DNA from: Nocardioides sp. 503
Lineage (GTDB): Bacteria > Actinomycetota > Actinomycetes > Propionibacteriales > Nocardioidaceae
Direction of reading: 5' to 3'
Assembly: GCF_004522095.1 (NCBI RefSeq)
Contig: NZ_SPUI01000003.1
Location: 248,001-312,000, forward strand
DNA length: 64,000 bases
Shown: in pieces, positions 27,595-36,096 of the stretch
Layout of the letters: each line of letters opens with the position of its first letter
Position numbering within the stretch: the stretch's first letter is position 1
Notes under the pieces: model-generated
Told to the model about the DNA's origin: nothing
The model's input: only the letters and a program-made list of their open reading frames with translations
Database searches by the model: none
Made by a program: the position numbers and the translations under genes

Positions 27595-29100
27595 ATGACC
27601 GAGCTCTCCCTCACCCGCCGCGGCGCCCTCGGCGCTGGCGCCCTCGGCGGCGCCGCCCTGGGCGCCGGCGCCTTCTCCGGCCTGACCGACCCGGCTCAGG
27701 CCGCGGCGCCAGGCGGCCTCCAGGGCCGGCTCCCGCGCACGGTCGACGTGGTCGTCGTCGGCGCCGGCATCGCGGGGCTGGTCGCCGCCCGCCGGGTCGC
27801 GCGCGGCGGCGCCTCGGTGCTGCTGGTGGAGGCCCGCCACCGCGTCGGCGGACGCGTGCTCAACCACCACCTCGACGGCGGTGGCACGATCGAGTCGGGT
27901 GGCGCCTTCGTCGGGCCGACCCAGCGCCACATCCTGGCGCTCGCCCGGGAGCTGAAGGTGCCGACGTTCCTCGAGCACAACGAGGGCCGCAGCGTCTACA
28001 TCTCGTCCACCACCGGCCGGATGGAGTACACCGGCACGGTCCCGCCCGACCCCACGATCCTCCCGGACGCCGCGCTGCTGCTGGCGCAGATCGACCGGTA
28101 CGCCGCCGAGATCGCGGTCGACGCACCGTGGACGCACCCGCGGGCGGCCGAGTGGGACGCGATGACGCTCGGCGACTTCATCCGGCGCAGCTCGGTCAAC
28201 GCGCGCGGCGTCGAGAACCTGATCCGCAGCTGGACCCAGCCCGGCTTCGGCGCCGACCCCGACGAGCTGTCGTTCCTCTACACGCTCTGGTACGTCGCCT
28301 GCTCGGGCGACGAGCGCCACGTCGGCACGTTCGCGCGCAACTCCGACACGGCGGACGGCGCGCAGGAGCGACGCTTCGTCGGTGGCTCGCAGCTGATCCC
28401 GCTGCGGCTCGCCCGGCGGCTGGGCGACATCGTGGCACTCGGCGCACCGGTCGAGCGGATCGTGCAGCGCGACCACCGCGTCGTCGTCCACACCAAGCGG
28501 GGCCGGGTCGTGGCCCGCCGCGTCATCGTGGCCGCTCCCCCACCGATGGTGCTGGGCATCGACTGGTTCCCCCGCCTGCCCACCCGGCGCGCGCAGCTCA
28601 TGCGCCACCTCGACATGGGTCAGCTGATGAAGTGCGACGCCGTCTACAAGACGCCCTTCTGGCGCGCCGACGGCCTCAACGGGTTCGGCATCAACGACGC
28701 CGGCGCGGCCCGCGCGGTCTTCGACAACACCCCCCGATCGGGCGGCCCCGGGGTGCTGCTGGCGTTCGTCGGCGGCTCCACCTGGCGCACGTACGGCGTG
28801 AAGACCAGGGCGGCGCGCCGCCAGGCGGTCCTCGAGGGCTTCGCGGAGCTCTTCGGCCCGAAGGCGCTGAGGCCCCTCGACTACGTCGAGCACGACTGGA
28901 CCAAGGAGCGGTGGACGCGCGGTGGCCCGACCGCCATCCACGCGCCGGGGTCGATGGTCCGGTTCGGGTCCGCGATCCGGCGACCCTTCGGCCGGGTGCA
29001 CTGGGCCGGCACGGAGACGTCGACGTACTGGTCGGGCTACATGGACGGCGCGGTGCGCTCCGGCAAGCGCGCCGCGGCCGAGGTCCTGGAGCGGCTGTGA
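27595..29100 (+). CDS. Tat-exported flavin monoamine oxidase
   Basis: The product is 501 residues. The signal SLTRRGALGAGALGGAALGA is a twin-arginine leader ending near AQA-AA at about residue 41, so the folded FAD enzyme is likely exported. The FAD-binding start is VVVVGAGIAGLVAARRV with the acidic residue in LLVEARHRVGGR. The C-terminal HWAGTETSTYWSGYMDGAVRS is the flavin-contact motif of the family. It oxidises an amine to an aldehyde with release of peroxide. The AAGGAG ribosome site fixes the start. The next gene overlaps its stop (GTGA). Confidence 0.92.
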   Translation: MTELSLTRRGALGAGALGGAALGAGAFSGLTDPAQAAAPGGLQGRLPRTVDVVVVGAGIAGLVAARRVARGGASVLLVEARHRVGGRVLNHHLDGGGTIESGGAFVGPTQRHILALARELKVPTFLEHNEGRSVYISSTTGRMEYTGTVPPDPTILPDAALLLAQIDRYAAEIAVDAPWTHPRAAEWDAMTLGDFIRRSSVNARGVENLIRSWTQPGFGADPDELSFLYTLWYVACSGDERHVGTFARNSDTADGAQERRFVGGSQLIPLRLARRLGDIVALGAPVERIVQRDHRVVVHTKRGRVVARRVIVAAPPPMVLGIDWFPRLPTRRAQLMRHLDMGQLMKCDAVYKTPFWRADGLNGFGINDAGAARAVFDNTPRSGGPGVLLAFVGGSTWRTYGVKTRAARRQAVLEGFAELFGPKALRPLDYVEHDWTKERWTRGGPTAIHAPGSMVRFGSAIRRPFGRVHWAGTETSTYWSGYMDGAVRSGKRAAAEVLERL

Positions 29101-30134
29101 GGCGGTTCCTCGTCCTGCTGCTCGCAGCCGGCCTGCTCGTCGCGCCGGCTCCGGCCACCGAGGCGGCAGCGCCGCCGACGTGGCGCACCACCGTCTTCGC
29201 GAAGGTCCCCTCCCCGGGCTACCCGGCCTACGTCTTCCGCCACCGCAACCACCGCGTCTACGCCGGCACCTACGTCGACTCCGACAGCCGGGCTCGGTCG
29301 CGGGTCTTCGAGTGGACCGCGCACGGCACGCTCCAGCGCTCCTGGACGGTGCCGCGCCAGCTGCTCGACGGTAGCCAGGGCGTGCAGGTGGCCAACCAGA
29401 CCCGCGACGGCAGGCTGGTCCTGCTCGAGACCTCGCGCTCCCGCGTGCTGACGCTCGACCTGCGGACCGGTCGCTTCCGGCACGTCGCCACCCTTCCTGG
29501 GGGAGGCGTGCCCAACTACGCGACGTGGGGGCCGCGCCGCGCCCTCTACGTCACCGACTACTCCGACGGCGTGATCTGGCGCGTCAGCCGCGCCGGTCGC
29601 GTCACGCGGTGGTTCGACTCGACGTCACTCGACGGCGTGGAGTTCGGGACGACCGGCATCGTCTACCGCCCGGGTCGACGCGACTTCCTGATCAGCCAGC
29701 AGACCTCCGCCGGCGCGGGCTCCCCACCGAGCACCGGCCACCTCTTCCGTCTGACGACCCGCAAGGGCGGACGTGCGGGGACCCTCTCCACCCTGTGGAC
29801 CTCCGGACCCGGCGAGCTGCCCGACGGCTTCGGCATCGGCCGCTCGGGCCACGTCTACCTCGCCCTGGCGGGCCTCAGCGCGCAGCTCGTCGAGCTGTCG
29901 GCCGGCGGTCGGGAGCTCGACCGCTTCCCTGACACGCCGCTCCTCGGCGACAACGGGTCGTCGATCCCCTTCGACACCCCGTGCAGCGCGACGTTCCACG
30001 GCACCACGGTGCTCGTCGCCAACCAGTCCGCGATCGCGGGCGACGCCTCCCACCAGGCGATCCTCGCGGTCGAGGTCGGGGAGCGCGGGCGGGCGCCGTA
30101 CCTCCCGAGGCGCGCGACCTTCCGTCGGCGCTAG
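29097..30134 (+). CDS. Secreted beta-propeller protein (SMP-30/strictosidine-synthase-like)
   Basis: The product is 345 residues. The signal peptide is about residues 1-25 (FLVLLLAAGLLVAPAPATEAAA). Repeated units such as VLTLDLRTGRFRHVATLPGG, NYATWGPRRALYVTDYSDGVIWRV and LPDGFGIGRSGHVYLALAG fit a six-bladed propeller of the SMP-30/gluconolactonase group. Activity is unknown; a lactonase or a binding role is possible. It is co-translated with the exported amine oxidase, so both probably act outside the membrane on related substrates. Confidence 0.75.
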   Translation: MRRFLVLLLAAGLLVAPAPATEAAAPPTWRTTVFAKVPSPGYPAYVFRHRNHRVYAGTYVDSDSRARSRVFEWTAHGTLQRSWTVPRQLLDGSQGVQVANQTRDGRLVLLETSRSRVLTLDLRTGRFRHVATLPGGGVPNYATWGPRRALYVTDYSDGVIWRVSRAGRVTRWFDSTSLDGVEFGTTGIVYRPGRRDFLISQQTSAGAGSPPSTGHLFRLTTRKGGRAGTLSTLWTSGPGELPDGFGIGRSGHVYLALAGLSAQLVELSAGGRELDRFPDTPLLGDNGSSIPFDTPCSATFHGTTVLVANQSAIAGDASHQAILAVEVGERGRAPYLPRRATFRRR

Positions 30135-30178
30135 GCACCGACCTCCTGCCGCCGGCAGGTGCCTGGTGAGATGTCCCC

Positions 30179-30883
30179 ATGAGCGCGCTCGCGGGGCTGG
30201 TGGACAAGGGACTGATGGCGCCCGACTGGGCCGAGGCCCTGGCGCCGGTCGACGACCGGATCGGGCGGATGGGGGCGTTCCTGCGCGAGGAGCTCGCCGC
30301 CGGCCACGACTACCTGCCGGCCGGCGACCACGTCTTCCGGGCGTTCCGTCGGCCCCTCGCGGACGTCCGCGTCCTGGTGGTCGGGCAGGACCCCTATCCG
30401 ACGCCCGGCCACCCGATCGGCCTGAGCTTCGCCGTCGACGCGCACGTGCGTCCGGTGCCGCGCAGCCTGGCCAACATCTACCGCGAATTAGGCACCGACC
30501 TCGACCTCGCCACCCCCGAGCACGGCGACCTCACCGCCTGGTCCGAGCAGGGGGTCATGCTCCTCAACCGGGTCCTCACGGTGCGCCCGGGCGAGTCGGC
30601 CTCCCACCGGGGACGCGGCTGGGAGGAGGTCACCGAGTGCGCGATCGCCGCCCTCGTACGGCGCGTGGCCGACGGCGGCCCGCCGCTCGCCGCCATCCTC
30701 TGGGGCCGCGACGCCCAGTCGCTCAAGCCGCTGCTCGGCTCCGTGCCCTGGGTCGAGTCCGCCCACCCCTCCCCCCTGTCCGCCTCCCGCGGCTTCTTCG
30801 GCTCCCGCCCCTTCTCCCGCGTCAACCGGCTCCTCGAGGAGCGCGGCGGGCAGCCCGTCGACTGGTCGCTGCCGCCTGCATGA
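30179..30883 (+). CDS. ung: Uracil-DNA glycosylase, family 1
   Basis: The product is 234 residues. It removes uracil from DNA for base-excision repair. The water-activating motif is [18 protein letters not shown] (Asp71). The uracil-contact strand is [11 protein letters not shown]. The closing motif [18 protein letters not shown] supplies the essential His and the Leu loop region. The usual GQDPYH is GQDPYP here, as in many actinobacterial enzymes. The ATG at 30179 is followed by a typical short N-terminus. Confidence 0.95.
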   Translation: MSALAGLVDKGLMAPDWAEALAPVDDRIGRMGAFLREELAAGHDYLPAGDHVFRAFRRPLADVRVLVVGQDPYPTPGHPIGLSFAVDAHVRPVPRSLANIYRELGTDLDLATPEHGDLTAWSEQGVMLLNRVLTVRPGESASHRGRGWEEVTECAIAALVRRVADGGPPLAAILWGRDAQSLKPLLGSVPWVESAHPSPLSASRGFFGSRPFSRVNRLLEERGGQPVDWSLPPA

Positions 30884-30886
30884 ATC

Positions 30887-30920
30887 CCCGACGCGTCGGG
30901 CTTGACCCGTCGGATATAGT
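30887..30920 (+). promoter_or_regulatory. Perfect palindrome and -10-like box before the dioxygenase gene
   Basis: CCCGACGCGTCGGG at 30887-30900 is a perfect 14-bp palindrome. TATAGT at 30915-30920 is a good -10 box only six bases before the GTG start codon. A transcript from it would begin at or next to the start codon, so the mRNA would be leaderless. The palindrome covers the expected -35 position, as an operator would. No -35 consensus is visible. Confidence 0.5.
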
Positions 30921-30926
30921 TGAATC

Positions 30927-31700
30927 GTGAACTACCCGATGCCCGCCCTCTACCTCGGCCACGGCGCGCCGCCGCTCCTCGACGACCCGATCTGGTCGGG
31001 ACAGCTGGCCGCGTGGGCCCGCGACCTCCCGCGCCCGAAGGCGATCCTCATCGTGAGCGCCCACTGGGAGTCGGCACCGGTCAGCCTGAGCGCCAACGGC
31101 GCCCCCCTGGTCTACGACTTCGGCGGCTTCGACGCGAAGTACTACCGGATGACCTACGAGACCCCCGACGCCACGGCGCTCGCCCGACGCGTGGCGGCGA
31201 TGATGCCGGCCACCGAGCCCGTGCACCAGCACACGTCGCGCGGCCTCGACCACGGCGCGTGGGTGCCGCTGCGGATCATGTACCCCGACGCCGACATCCC
31301 CGTGCTGCAGATGTCGCTGCCCACCCAGGACCCGGCCCGACTGATGGCGCTCGGCGAGCGGCTGCGGCCGCTGCGCGACGAGGGCGTGCTGATCATCGGC
31401 AGTGGGTTCCTCACCCACGGGCTGCCGTTCCTCAAGGAGTTCCGCATCGAGGCGGCCGCCCCCGGCTGGTCGCAGGAGTTCGACGCCTGGGCCGGCGAGG
31501 CGCTGGCGCGCGGGGACGTCGACGCCCTCGCCAACTACCGCGCCGAGGCGCCGGGCATGCCCTACGCCCACCCCACGGTCGAGCACTACACGCCGCTGTT
31601 CGTCACCCTCGGCGCCGCCACCACCCCCGACGACCCCGGCATCCAGGTCATCGACGGCTTCTGGATGGGGCTGTCCAAGCGCTCGCTGCAGGTTGCCTGA
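30927..31700 (+). CDS. Class III extradiol dioxygenase, DODA (4,5-DOPA dioxygenase) type
   Basis: The product is 257 residues. It is the single-subunit LigB-like fold that opens catechol rings with a non-haem metal. Metal ligands are expected in YLGHGAPP (His), VSAHWES (His) and the HGAWVPL region (His). IIGSGFLTHGL and TVEHYTPLFVTLGAA also match. The natural substrate in bacteria is usually unclear. The GTG at 30927 fits a leaderless mRNA; ATG at 30939 is an alternative start. It stands alone. Confidence 0.9.
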   Translation: MNYPMPALYLGHGAPPLLDDPIWSGQLAAWARDLPRPKAILIVSAHWESAPVSLSANGAPLVYDFGGFDAKYYRMTYETPDATALARRVAAMMPATEPVHQHTSRGLDHGAWVPLRIMYPDADIPVLQMSLPTQDPARLMALGERLRPLRDEGVLIIGSGFLTHGLPFLKEFRIEAAAPGWSQEFDAWAGEALARGDVDALANYRAEAPGMPYAHPTVEHYTPLFVTLGAATTPDDPGIQVIDGFWMGLSKRSLQVA

Positions 31701-31748
31701 GCAGCGGAGCGCGACGCGAGGCACGAGCGCCGCGCGTGGGCGAGCGAA

Positions 31749-31804
31749 GGTCGAGCGGGCCTCGCGCCTGAGCTTGCGAAGGCGCGACAGGAACGTCGAG
31801 ACCC
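31749..31804 (+). repeat. Possible divergent copy of intergenic repeat family B
   Basis: It starts GGTCGAGCGGG and ends CGTCGAGACCC, similar to the ends of family B. An internal stem TCGCGCCT/AGGCGCGA closes on a loop containing GAGCTTGCGA. It lies 48 bases after the dioxygenase stop in the sense direction. Identity with family B is weaker than for the other copies. Confidence 0.35.
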
Positions 31805-31837
31805 GGCGAGCTGAACGCCGATGGCGAGCCTTCCGGG

Positions 31838-31910
31838 GATTTCCTGGCGCTTCTGGGCCAGAACTCCGGCCCAGAAGCGCAGGTTTTTCAGCATCTGCTG
31901 AAAAACCTGC
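31838..31910 (+). repeat. Intergenic palindromic repeat family A, copy A3
   Basis: Hairpin 1 has perfect 13-bp arms (31847-31859 and 31868-31880, GCGCTTCTGGGCC). Hairpin 2 has perfect 14-bp arms (31880-31893 and 31896-31909, CAGGTTTTTCAGCA) with a TC loop identical to copy A1. Hairpin 2 ends 5 bases before the stop codon of the minus-strand aldo/keto reductase. It lies between convergent genes. Confidence 0.88.
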
Positions 31911-31914
31911 TCGC

Positions 31915-32874
31915 TCAGCCCGCCGTGACCTCGTCCAGCTCGACCAGGTCGGCCTCGGACGGCGTCCAGCGGAGTGCGGCGGCGTTGAGGCGGACCTGCT
32001 CGGCGGAGGTGGCGCCGGAGATCACCGACGACACGCCGGGCTGCGCGGCGAGCCCCGCGATGGCGACGTCGAGGACGGAGAGGTCGCGGGCGGCGGCGTA
32101 CGCCGTCAGGGCCTCGATCCGGTCCCAGTCGGCCTCCGCGAGCCACTGGGCGCGCGAGGCGTCCAGGTCGGCGCGCGAGCCGGCGGGGGCGGCCTGGCCG
32201 CGGCGGTACTTGCCGGTGAGCAGGCCGTACTCCAGCGGGAAGAACGGCAGGATGCCCAGGCCGTAGGCCTCGCACGCGGGCACCACCTCGTCCTCGACCG
32301 TGCGGTCGAGCAGCGAGTAGCGGTTCTGCACGGACACGAAGCGCTCCAGCCCCGCCGTGCGTGAGGTCCAGTCGGCGTCGGCGACCTGCCAGGCGTCGAA
32401 GTTGGAGCAGCCGAGGTAGCCGACCTTGCCCTCGTGGACGAGGTCGGTCAGGACCGAGAGGGTCTCCTCGATCGGCGTCACGTCATCGGGCACGTGCAGC
32501 TGGTAGAGGTCGATGTGGTCGACGCGCAGGCGCCGCAGCGAGCCCTCCACCGCGCGCCGGACGTAGCGACGGGAGGCGCGCACGCCGTGGTCCGCGCCGT
32601 ACTCCCCGCGCATGTCCATCCCGAACTTGGTGGCCACCACGAAGTGGTCGCGCTGCCCGGCCAGCGCCTCCCCGAGCAGCGTCTCGCTGGCGCCCGGCGG
32701 CTCGCCGTAGGTGTCGGAGGTGTCCAGCAGCGTCACGCCCGTCTCGCGGGCCGCCGCCAGGATGTCGCGTACGCCGTCCAGGTCGACGCGTCGGCTGAAC
32801 GCGTTGCACCCGATGCCGACGGCGCTCACCATCAGGCCCGAGGACCCCAGCGCGCGGTACTCCATCTCGCTCAT
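31915..32874 (-). CDS. Aldo/keto reductase
   Basis: The product is 319 residues with a TIM-barrel NADPH-dependent reductase fold. The catalytic tetrad is recognisable as LLDTSDTYGEPPGASE (Asp, Tyr), VVATKFGMDM (Lys) and LYQLHVPDD (His). The cofactor end is VISGATSAEQVRLNAAAL. The start at 32874 (MSEMEYRALGSSGL) is preferred, since relatives begin MEYR.LG.SGL; the ATG three codons later is an alternative. The substrate is not defined. It overlaps nothing, and repeat copy A3 follows its stop. Confidence 0.92.
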   Translation of the reverse strand: MSEMEYRALGSSGLMVSAVGIGCNAFSRRVDLDGVRDILAAARETGVTLLDTSDTYGEPPGASETLLGEALAGQRDHFVVATKFGMDMRGEYGADHGVRASRRYVRRAVEGSLRRLRVDHIDLYQLHVPDDVTPIEETLSVLTDLVHEGKVGYLGCSNFDAWQVADADWTSRTAGLERFVSVQNRYSLLDRTVEDEVVPACEAYGLGILPFFPLEYGLLTGKYRRGQAAPAGSRADLDASRAQWLAEADWDRIEALTAYAAARDLSVLDVAIAGLAAQPGVSSVISGATSAEQVRLNAAALRWTPSEADLVELDEVTAG

Positions 32875-32920
32875 GCCGCCGAGCCTACGGCTGGCCCTAC
32901 GACCGGACCCACGACCGGCT

Positions 32921-34495
32921 CTACGCTCGGCCCGATGCACCGGTGGCGACGTCGGCCGCGCGCTCGGAGCCCGGCACCGTCATCAGCCGGCGGACGTCGT
33001 CCTGGAGCGCCGCGCCCAGCTCGCCCCATCCGGGCTCGTAGCCGTAGCGCTCGCGCAGCGAGACCCGCGAGCGGGTGCCGTCGAGCAGGTCGACGTCCTC
33101 GGGGCCGATCAGCCCCGGGTGGACGACCCCCACGGCCTCGCTGACCTTGATCAGGTCGCGGCGCAGCGAGGTGACGTAGTTGGCGGCCCGCACCGACTTC
33201 AGCGTCGGGTCCAGCCCGCGCTGCAGCCAGGCGTTCTGCGTCGCGACGCCGGTCGGGCAGTGGTCGGTGTGGCACTTCTGGGCCTGGATGCAGCCGATGG
33301 CCAGCATCGCCTCGCGGCCCACCTGGATCATGTCCGCGCCCAGCGCGAACGCCACCGTGGCGGTCTCCGGGATGCCGAGCTTGCCACCGCCGATGAACGT
33401 CACGTCGTCGGTCAGCCCCGCGGCGGCGAAGCGCCGGTAGACCTCGCTGAAGGCGATGCGGAAGGGGTAGGCGACCGAGTCGGCGAACACCATCGGCGCC
33501 GCCCCCGTGCCGCCCTCGCCACCGTCGATGTTGACGAAGTCGACGCCGCGCTGACCGCCGACCATCTCCGCGACCAGGTGGTCCCAGAAGTCCAGGTTGC
33601 CCACGGCCGACTTGATGCCGACCGGCAGCCCCGTCTCGGCGGCGACCATCTCGACGAAGTCGAGCATCGAGTCGACGTCGTGGAACACCTCGTGCCGGCT
33701 CGGCGAGGCGCAGTCGACGCCGGCCTGGATGCCGCGGATCTCGGCGATCTCGTCGCTGACCTTGGCGGCCGGCAGCATCCCGCCGAGCCCCGGCTTGGCG
33801 CCCTGGGAGAGCTTGATCTCCAGCGCCCGCACCGGCGCGCTCGCCACGAGGTCCTTCAGGCGCCCCAGGTCGAAGCGGCCGTGCTCGTCACGGCAGCCGA
33901 AGTAGGCCGTACCGATCTGGAAGACCAGGTCGCCGCCGTTGCGGTGGTACGGCGAGAGCCCGCCCTCGCCGGTGTTCTGCAGGCAACCGGCCAGGTCGGC
34001 GCCGCGGTTGAGCGCCTCGATCGCGTTGGCCGAGAGCGAGCCGAAGCTCATGCCGGAGATGTTGACCACCGACGGCGGCCGGAAGGCCTTGGCCCGGCCG
34101 CGGGCCGCGCCGATGACCTTGGCCGCCGGCACCGGGACGCCCTCCTCGGCGTGCCGCCCGGTCGCGGCGCCCGGCCCGGTGAACGTGCGGTGCTTGATGA
34201 TCGGGTAGCCGACGACGTTCTCGACGTCGTTGTCGGTGCCGAAGCCGAAGTAGGAGTTCTCCAGCTTGGAGGAGGCGTAGACCCAGCGCCGCTGGTCGCG
34301 GCTGAAGGGGCGCTCCTCGTCGTTGGAGGTGACGATGTACTGGCGCAGCTCGGGACCGAACCGCTCCAGCTGGAAGCGCAGGTGCCCCACGACGGGGAAC
34401 GTGCGCAGGATCGCGTGCTTGCGCTGGGTGAGGTCGTGTGCGGCGACGGCGCCGAGCGCCGCGGCGCCGAGGGCCGCGACCCGGGTGAGCTTCAT
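32921..34495 (-). CDS. FMN-binding glutamate-synthase-family protein
   Basis: The product is 524 residues. It carries an N-terminal hydrophobic segment (about 4-20) followed by the FMN-binding TIM-barrel domain of glutamate synthase: SGMSFGSLSANAIEALNRGA, NTGEGGLSPYHRNGGDL, EIKLSQGAKPGLGG, and FVNIDGGEGGTGAAP. The iron-sulfur region is represented by GCIQAQKCHTDHCPTGVATQ. The glutamine amidotransferase domain of GltB is absent, so it is not a complete glutamate synthase. This stand-alone family is widespread and of uncertain substrate; membrane attachment is suggested by the N-terminus. Confidence 0.88.
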   Translation of the reverse strand: MKLTRVAALGAAALGAVAAHDLTQRKHAILRTFPVVGHLRFQLERFGPELRQYIVTSNDEERPFSRDQRRWVYASSKLENSYFGFGTDNDVENVVGYPIIKHRTFTGPGAATGRHAEEGVPVPAAKVIGAARGRAKAFRPPSVVNISGMSFGSLSANAIEALNRGADLAGCLQNTGEGGLSPYHRNGGDLVFQIGTAYFGCRDEHGRFDLGRLKDLVASAPVRALEIKLSQGAKPGLGGMLPAAKVSDEIAEIRGIQAGVDCASPSRHEVFHDVDSMLDFVEMVAAETGLPVGIKSAVGNLDFWDHLVAEMVGGQRGVDFVNIDGGEGGTGAAPMVFADSVAYPFRIAFSEVYRRFAAAGLTDDVTFIGGGKLGIPETATVAFALGADMIQVGREAMLAIGCIQAQKCHTDHCPTGVATQNAWLQRGLDPTLKSVRAANYVTSLRRDLIKVSEAVGVVHPGLIGPEDVDLLDGTRSRVSLRERYGYEPGWGELGAALQDDVRRLMTVPGSERAADVATGASGRA

Positions 34496-34535
34496 GCTCT
34501 AGAGGTACCCGCAATCGGCACCGGGCGATAGGGCG

Positions 34536-36095
34536 TCAGCGGATCCGTGTCTTGCGCATCATCCGCAGCCCCGAGAGCATCCCCTTGACGTACTCGTCGT
34601 AGTCCTGGCCCGGGCGGGCGCCCATGACCTGCTTCTTGAGCACCGCGAGGTTCTGCACGTCGGTGTACTTGGTCAGGCCCTGGTCGCCGTGGCGCGCGCC
34701 GACGCCGGACTGCTTGACCCCGCCCGAGGGCGTGCCCTTGGAGGCGAACGCCGTCGCGAGGATGTCGTTGATGTTGACGTTGCCGGACTGGATGCGTCGT
34801 GCCACGTCCTCGGCGCGCTTGAGGTCGCCGCCCCACACCGAGGCGTTGAGGCCGTACTCGGTGTCGTTGGCGAGCTCGACGGCCTCGTCGACCGTGCGGT
34901 AGCGGTGCAGGCCCACGACCGGGCCGAAGGTCTCGGTGGAGCCGGCCAGCATGTCCTTGGTGACGCCCTCGAGGATCGTCGGCTCGAAGAACGCCGGGCC
35001 GAGGTCAGGGCGCGCCTTGCCGCCGGTGACGACGGTGGCGCCCTTGGCGACGGCGTCGTCGACGTGCGACTGGACCCGCTCCTTGTGGTCGGGCGAGACG
35101 AGCGAGCCCATCTCCGGACCGAAGTCGTACGTCGCCCCGACGTTCAGCGCCTCGGCCGCGGCCGTGAAGCGAGACTTGAACTCGTCGTAGCGCGACTCCG
35201 GCAGGTAGATCCGCTCGATGTGCATGCAGATCTGGCCGGTGTTGCCGAACACCCCGAAGACCGCGCCCTGCACGGTCTCCTCCATGTCGGCGTCCTCGAG
35301 CACGATCATGGGGTTCTTGCCGCCGAGCTCCAGGCAGCAGCCGATGAGGTTGCGTCCGGCCCGCTCGCCGATCACCCGGCCGGTGGCGGTGGAGCCGGTG
35401 AACATCACGTAGTTGGCGTTGTCGATCAGCGTCGGCCCCACGTCCGGGCCCTCGCCGCAGACCACCTGGAAGAGGCCCTTCGGCAGCCCGGCGTCCTCGA
35501 GCATCTGGATCCCGTAGAGCGGGGACAGCGCGGTCTTGTTGTCGGGCTTGAGCACGACGCCGTTGCCGGCGATCAGCGCGGTGATCGCGTCGGAGAGCCC
35601 CGTGGCGAAGGGGAAGTTCCACGGGGCGATGACGCCCACGACGCCCTTGGGCTGGCGGATCTCCGTCGAGGTCGTGAGGAACGGCACCGGTCCCCCGCGC
35701 TTGACCGGCGCGAGCAGGTGCGGGGCCCGCTTGATGTAGTGGCTCATCACCATCGGCGGGTCGCAGCTCTCCTCGATCGCCATCCGCCGGTTCTTGCCGC
35801 TCTCGACCTGGATCAGGTCGGTCGTGGTGACCGCGTTGTCGAGGAAGAGCTTGTGGGCGCGCTTGAAGACCCCCAGCCGCTTCTTGAGCGGCCACGAGGC
35901 CCACTCGTGCTGCGCGGCACGAGCAGAGGCGAACGCGCGCTCGATGTCGGCGGGGGTCGACTGCGGCAGCTCGACCAGCACCTCACCGGTGTAGACCTCG
36001 GTCAGCTTCCAGGTGCCGCCGCTGGTCGAGGGGATGCGGGCCACGAGACCCTGCAGGAACGCGTCGGTGACCGACGCCGGGCGCTGCAGCGTCAT
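34536..36095 (-). CDS. Succinate-semialdehyde dehydrogenase-type aldehyde dehydrogenase
   Basis: The product is 519 residues of the NAD(P)-dependent aldehyde dehydrogenase fold. The catalytic Cys290 lies in GNTGQICMHIERI, and the general base Glu256 in LELGGKNPM. The cofactor loop is FTGSTATGRVIG, and the anchoring residues are in APWNFPFA. It most resembles the GabD2-like group of mycobacteria and relatives. The adjacent GMC oxidoreductase ends one base before its start, so an alcohol-to-aldehyde-to-acid relay is likely. The true aldehyde is unknown. Confidence 0.9.
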   Translation of the reverse strand: MTLQRPASVTDAFLQGLVARIPSTSGGTWKLTEVYTGEVLVELPQSTPADIERAFASARAAQHEWASWPLKKRLGVFKRAHKLFLDNAVTTTDLIQVESGKNRRMAIEESCDPPMVMSHYIKRAPHLLAPVKRGGPVPFLTTSTEIRQPKGVVGVIAPWNFPFATGLSDAITALIAGNGVVLKPDNKTALSPLYGIQMLEDAGLPKGLFQVVCGEGPDVGPTLIDNANYVMFTGSTATGRVIGERAGRNLIGCCLELGGKNPMIVLEDADMEETVQGAVFGVFGNTGQICMHIERIYLPESRYDEFKSRFTAAAEALNVGATYDFGPEMGSLVSPDHKERVQSHVDDAVAKGATVVTGGKARPDLGPAFFEPTILEGVTKDMLAGSTETFGPVVGLHRYRTVDEAVELANDTEYGLNASVWGGDLKRAEDVARRIQSGNVNINDILATAFASKGTPSGGVKQSGVGARHGDQGLTKYTDVQNLAVLKKQVMGARPGQDYDEYVKGMLSGLRMMRKTRIR

Positions 36096-36096
36096 G

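Noticed and set aside
30902-30907. TTGACC as the -35 box for the dioxygenase gene
   Set aside because: Only seven bases separate it from TATAGT, too short for a promoter spacer.
32921-34495. Glutamate synthase large subunit (gltB)
   Set aside because: Only the FMN domain is present. The amidotransferase and C-terminal domains are missing, and there is no gltD.
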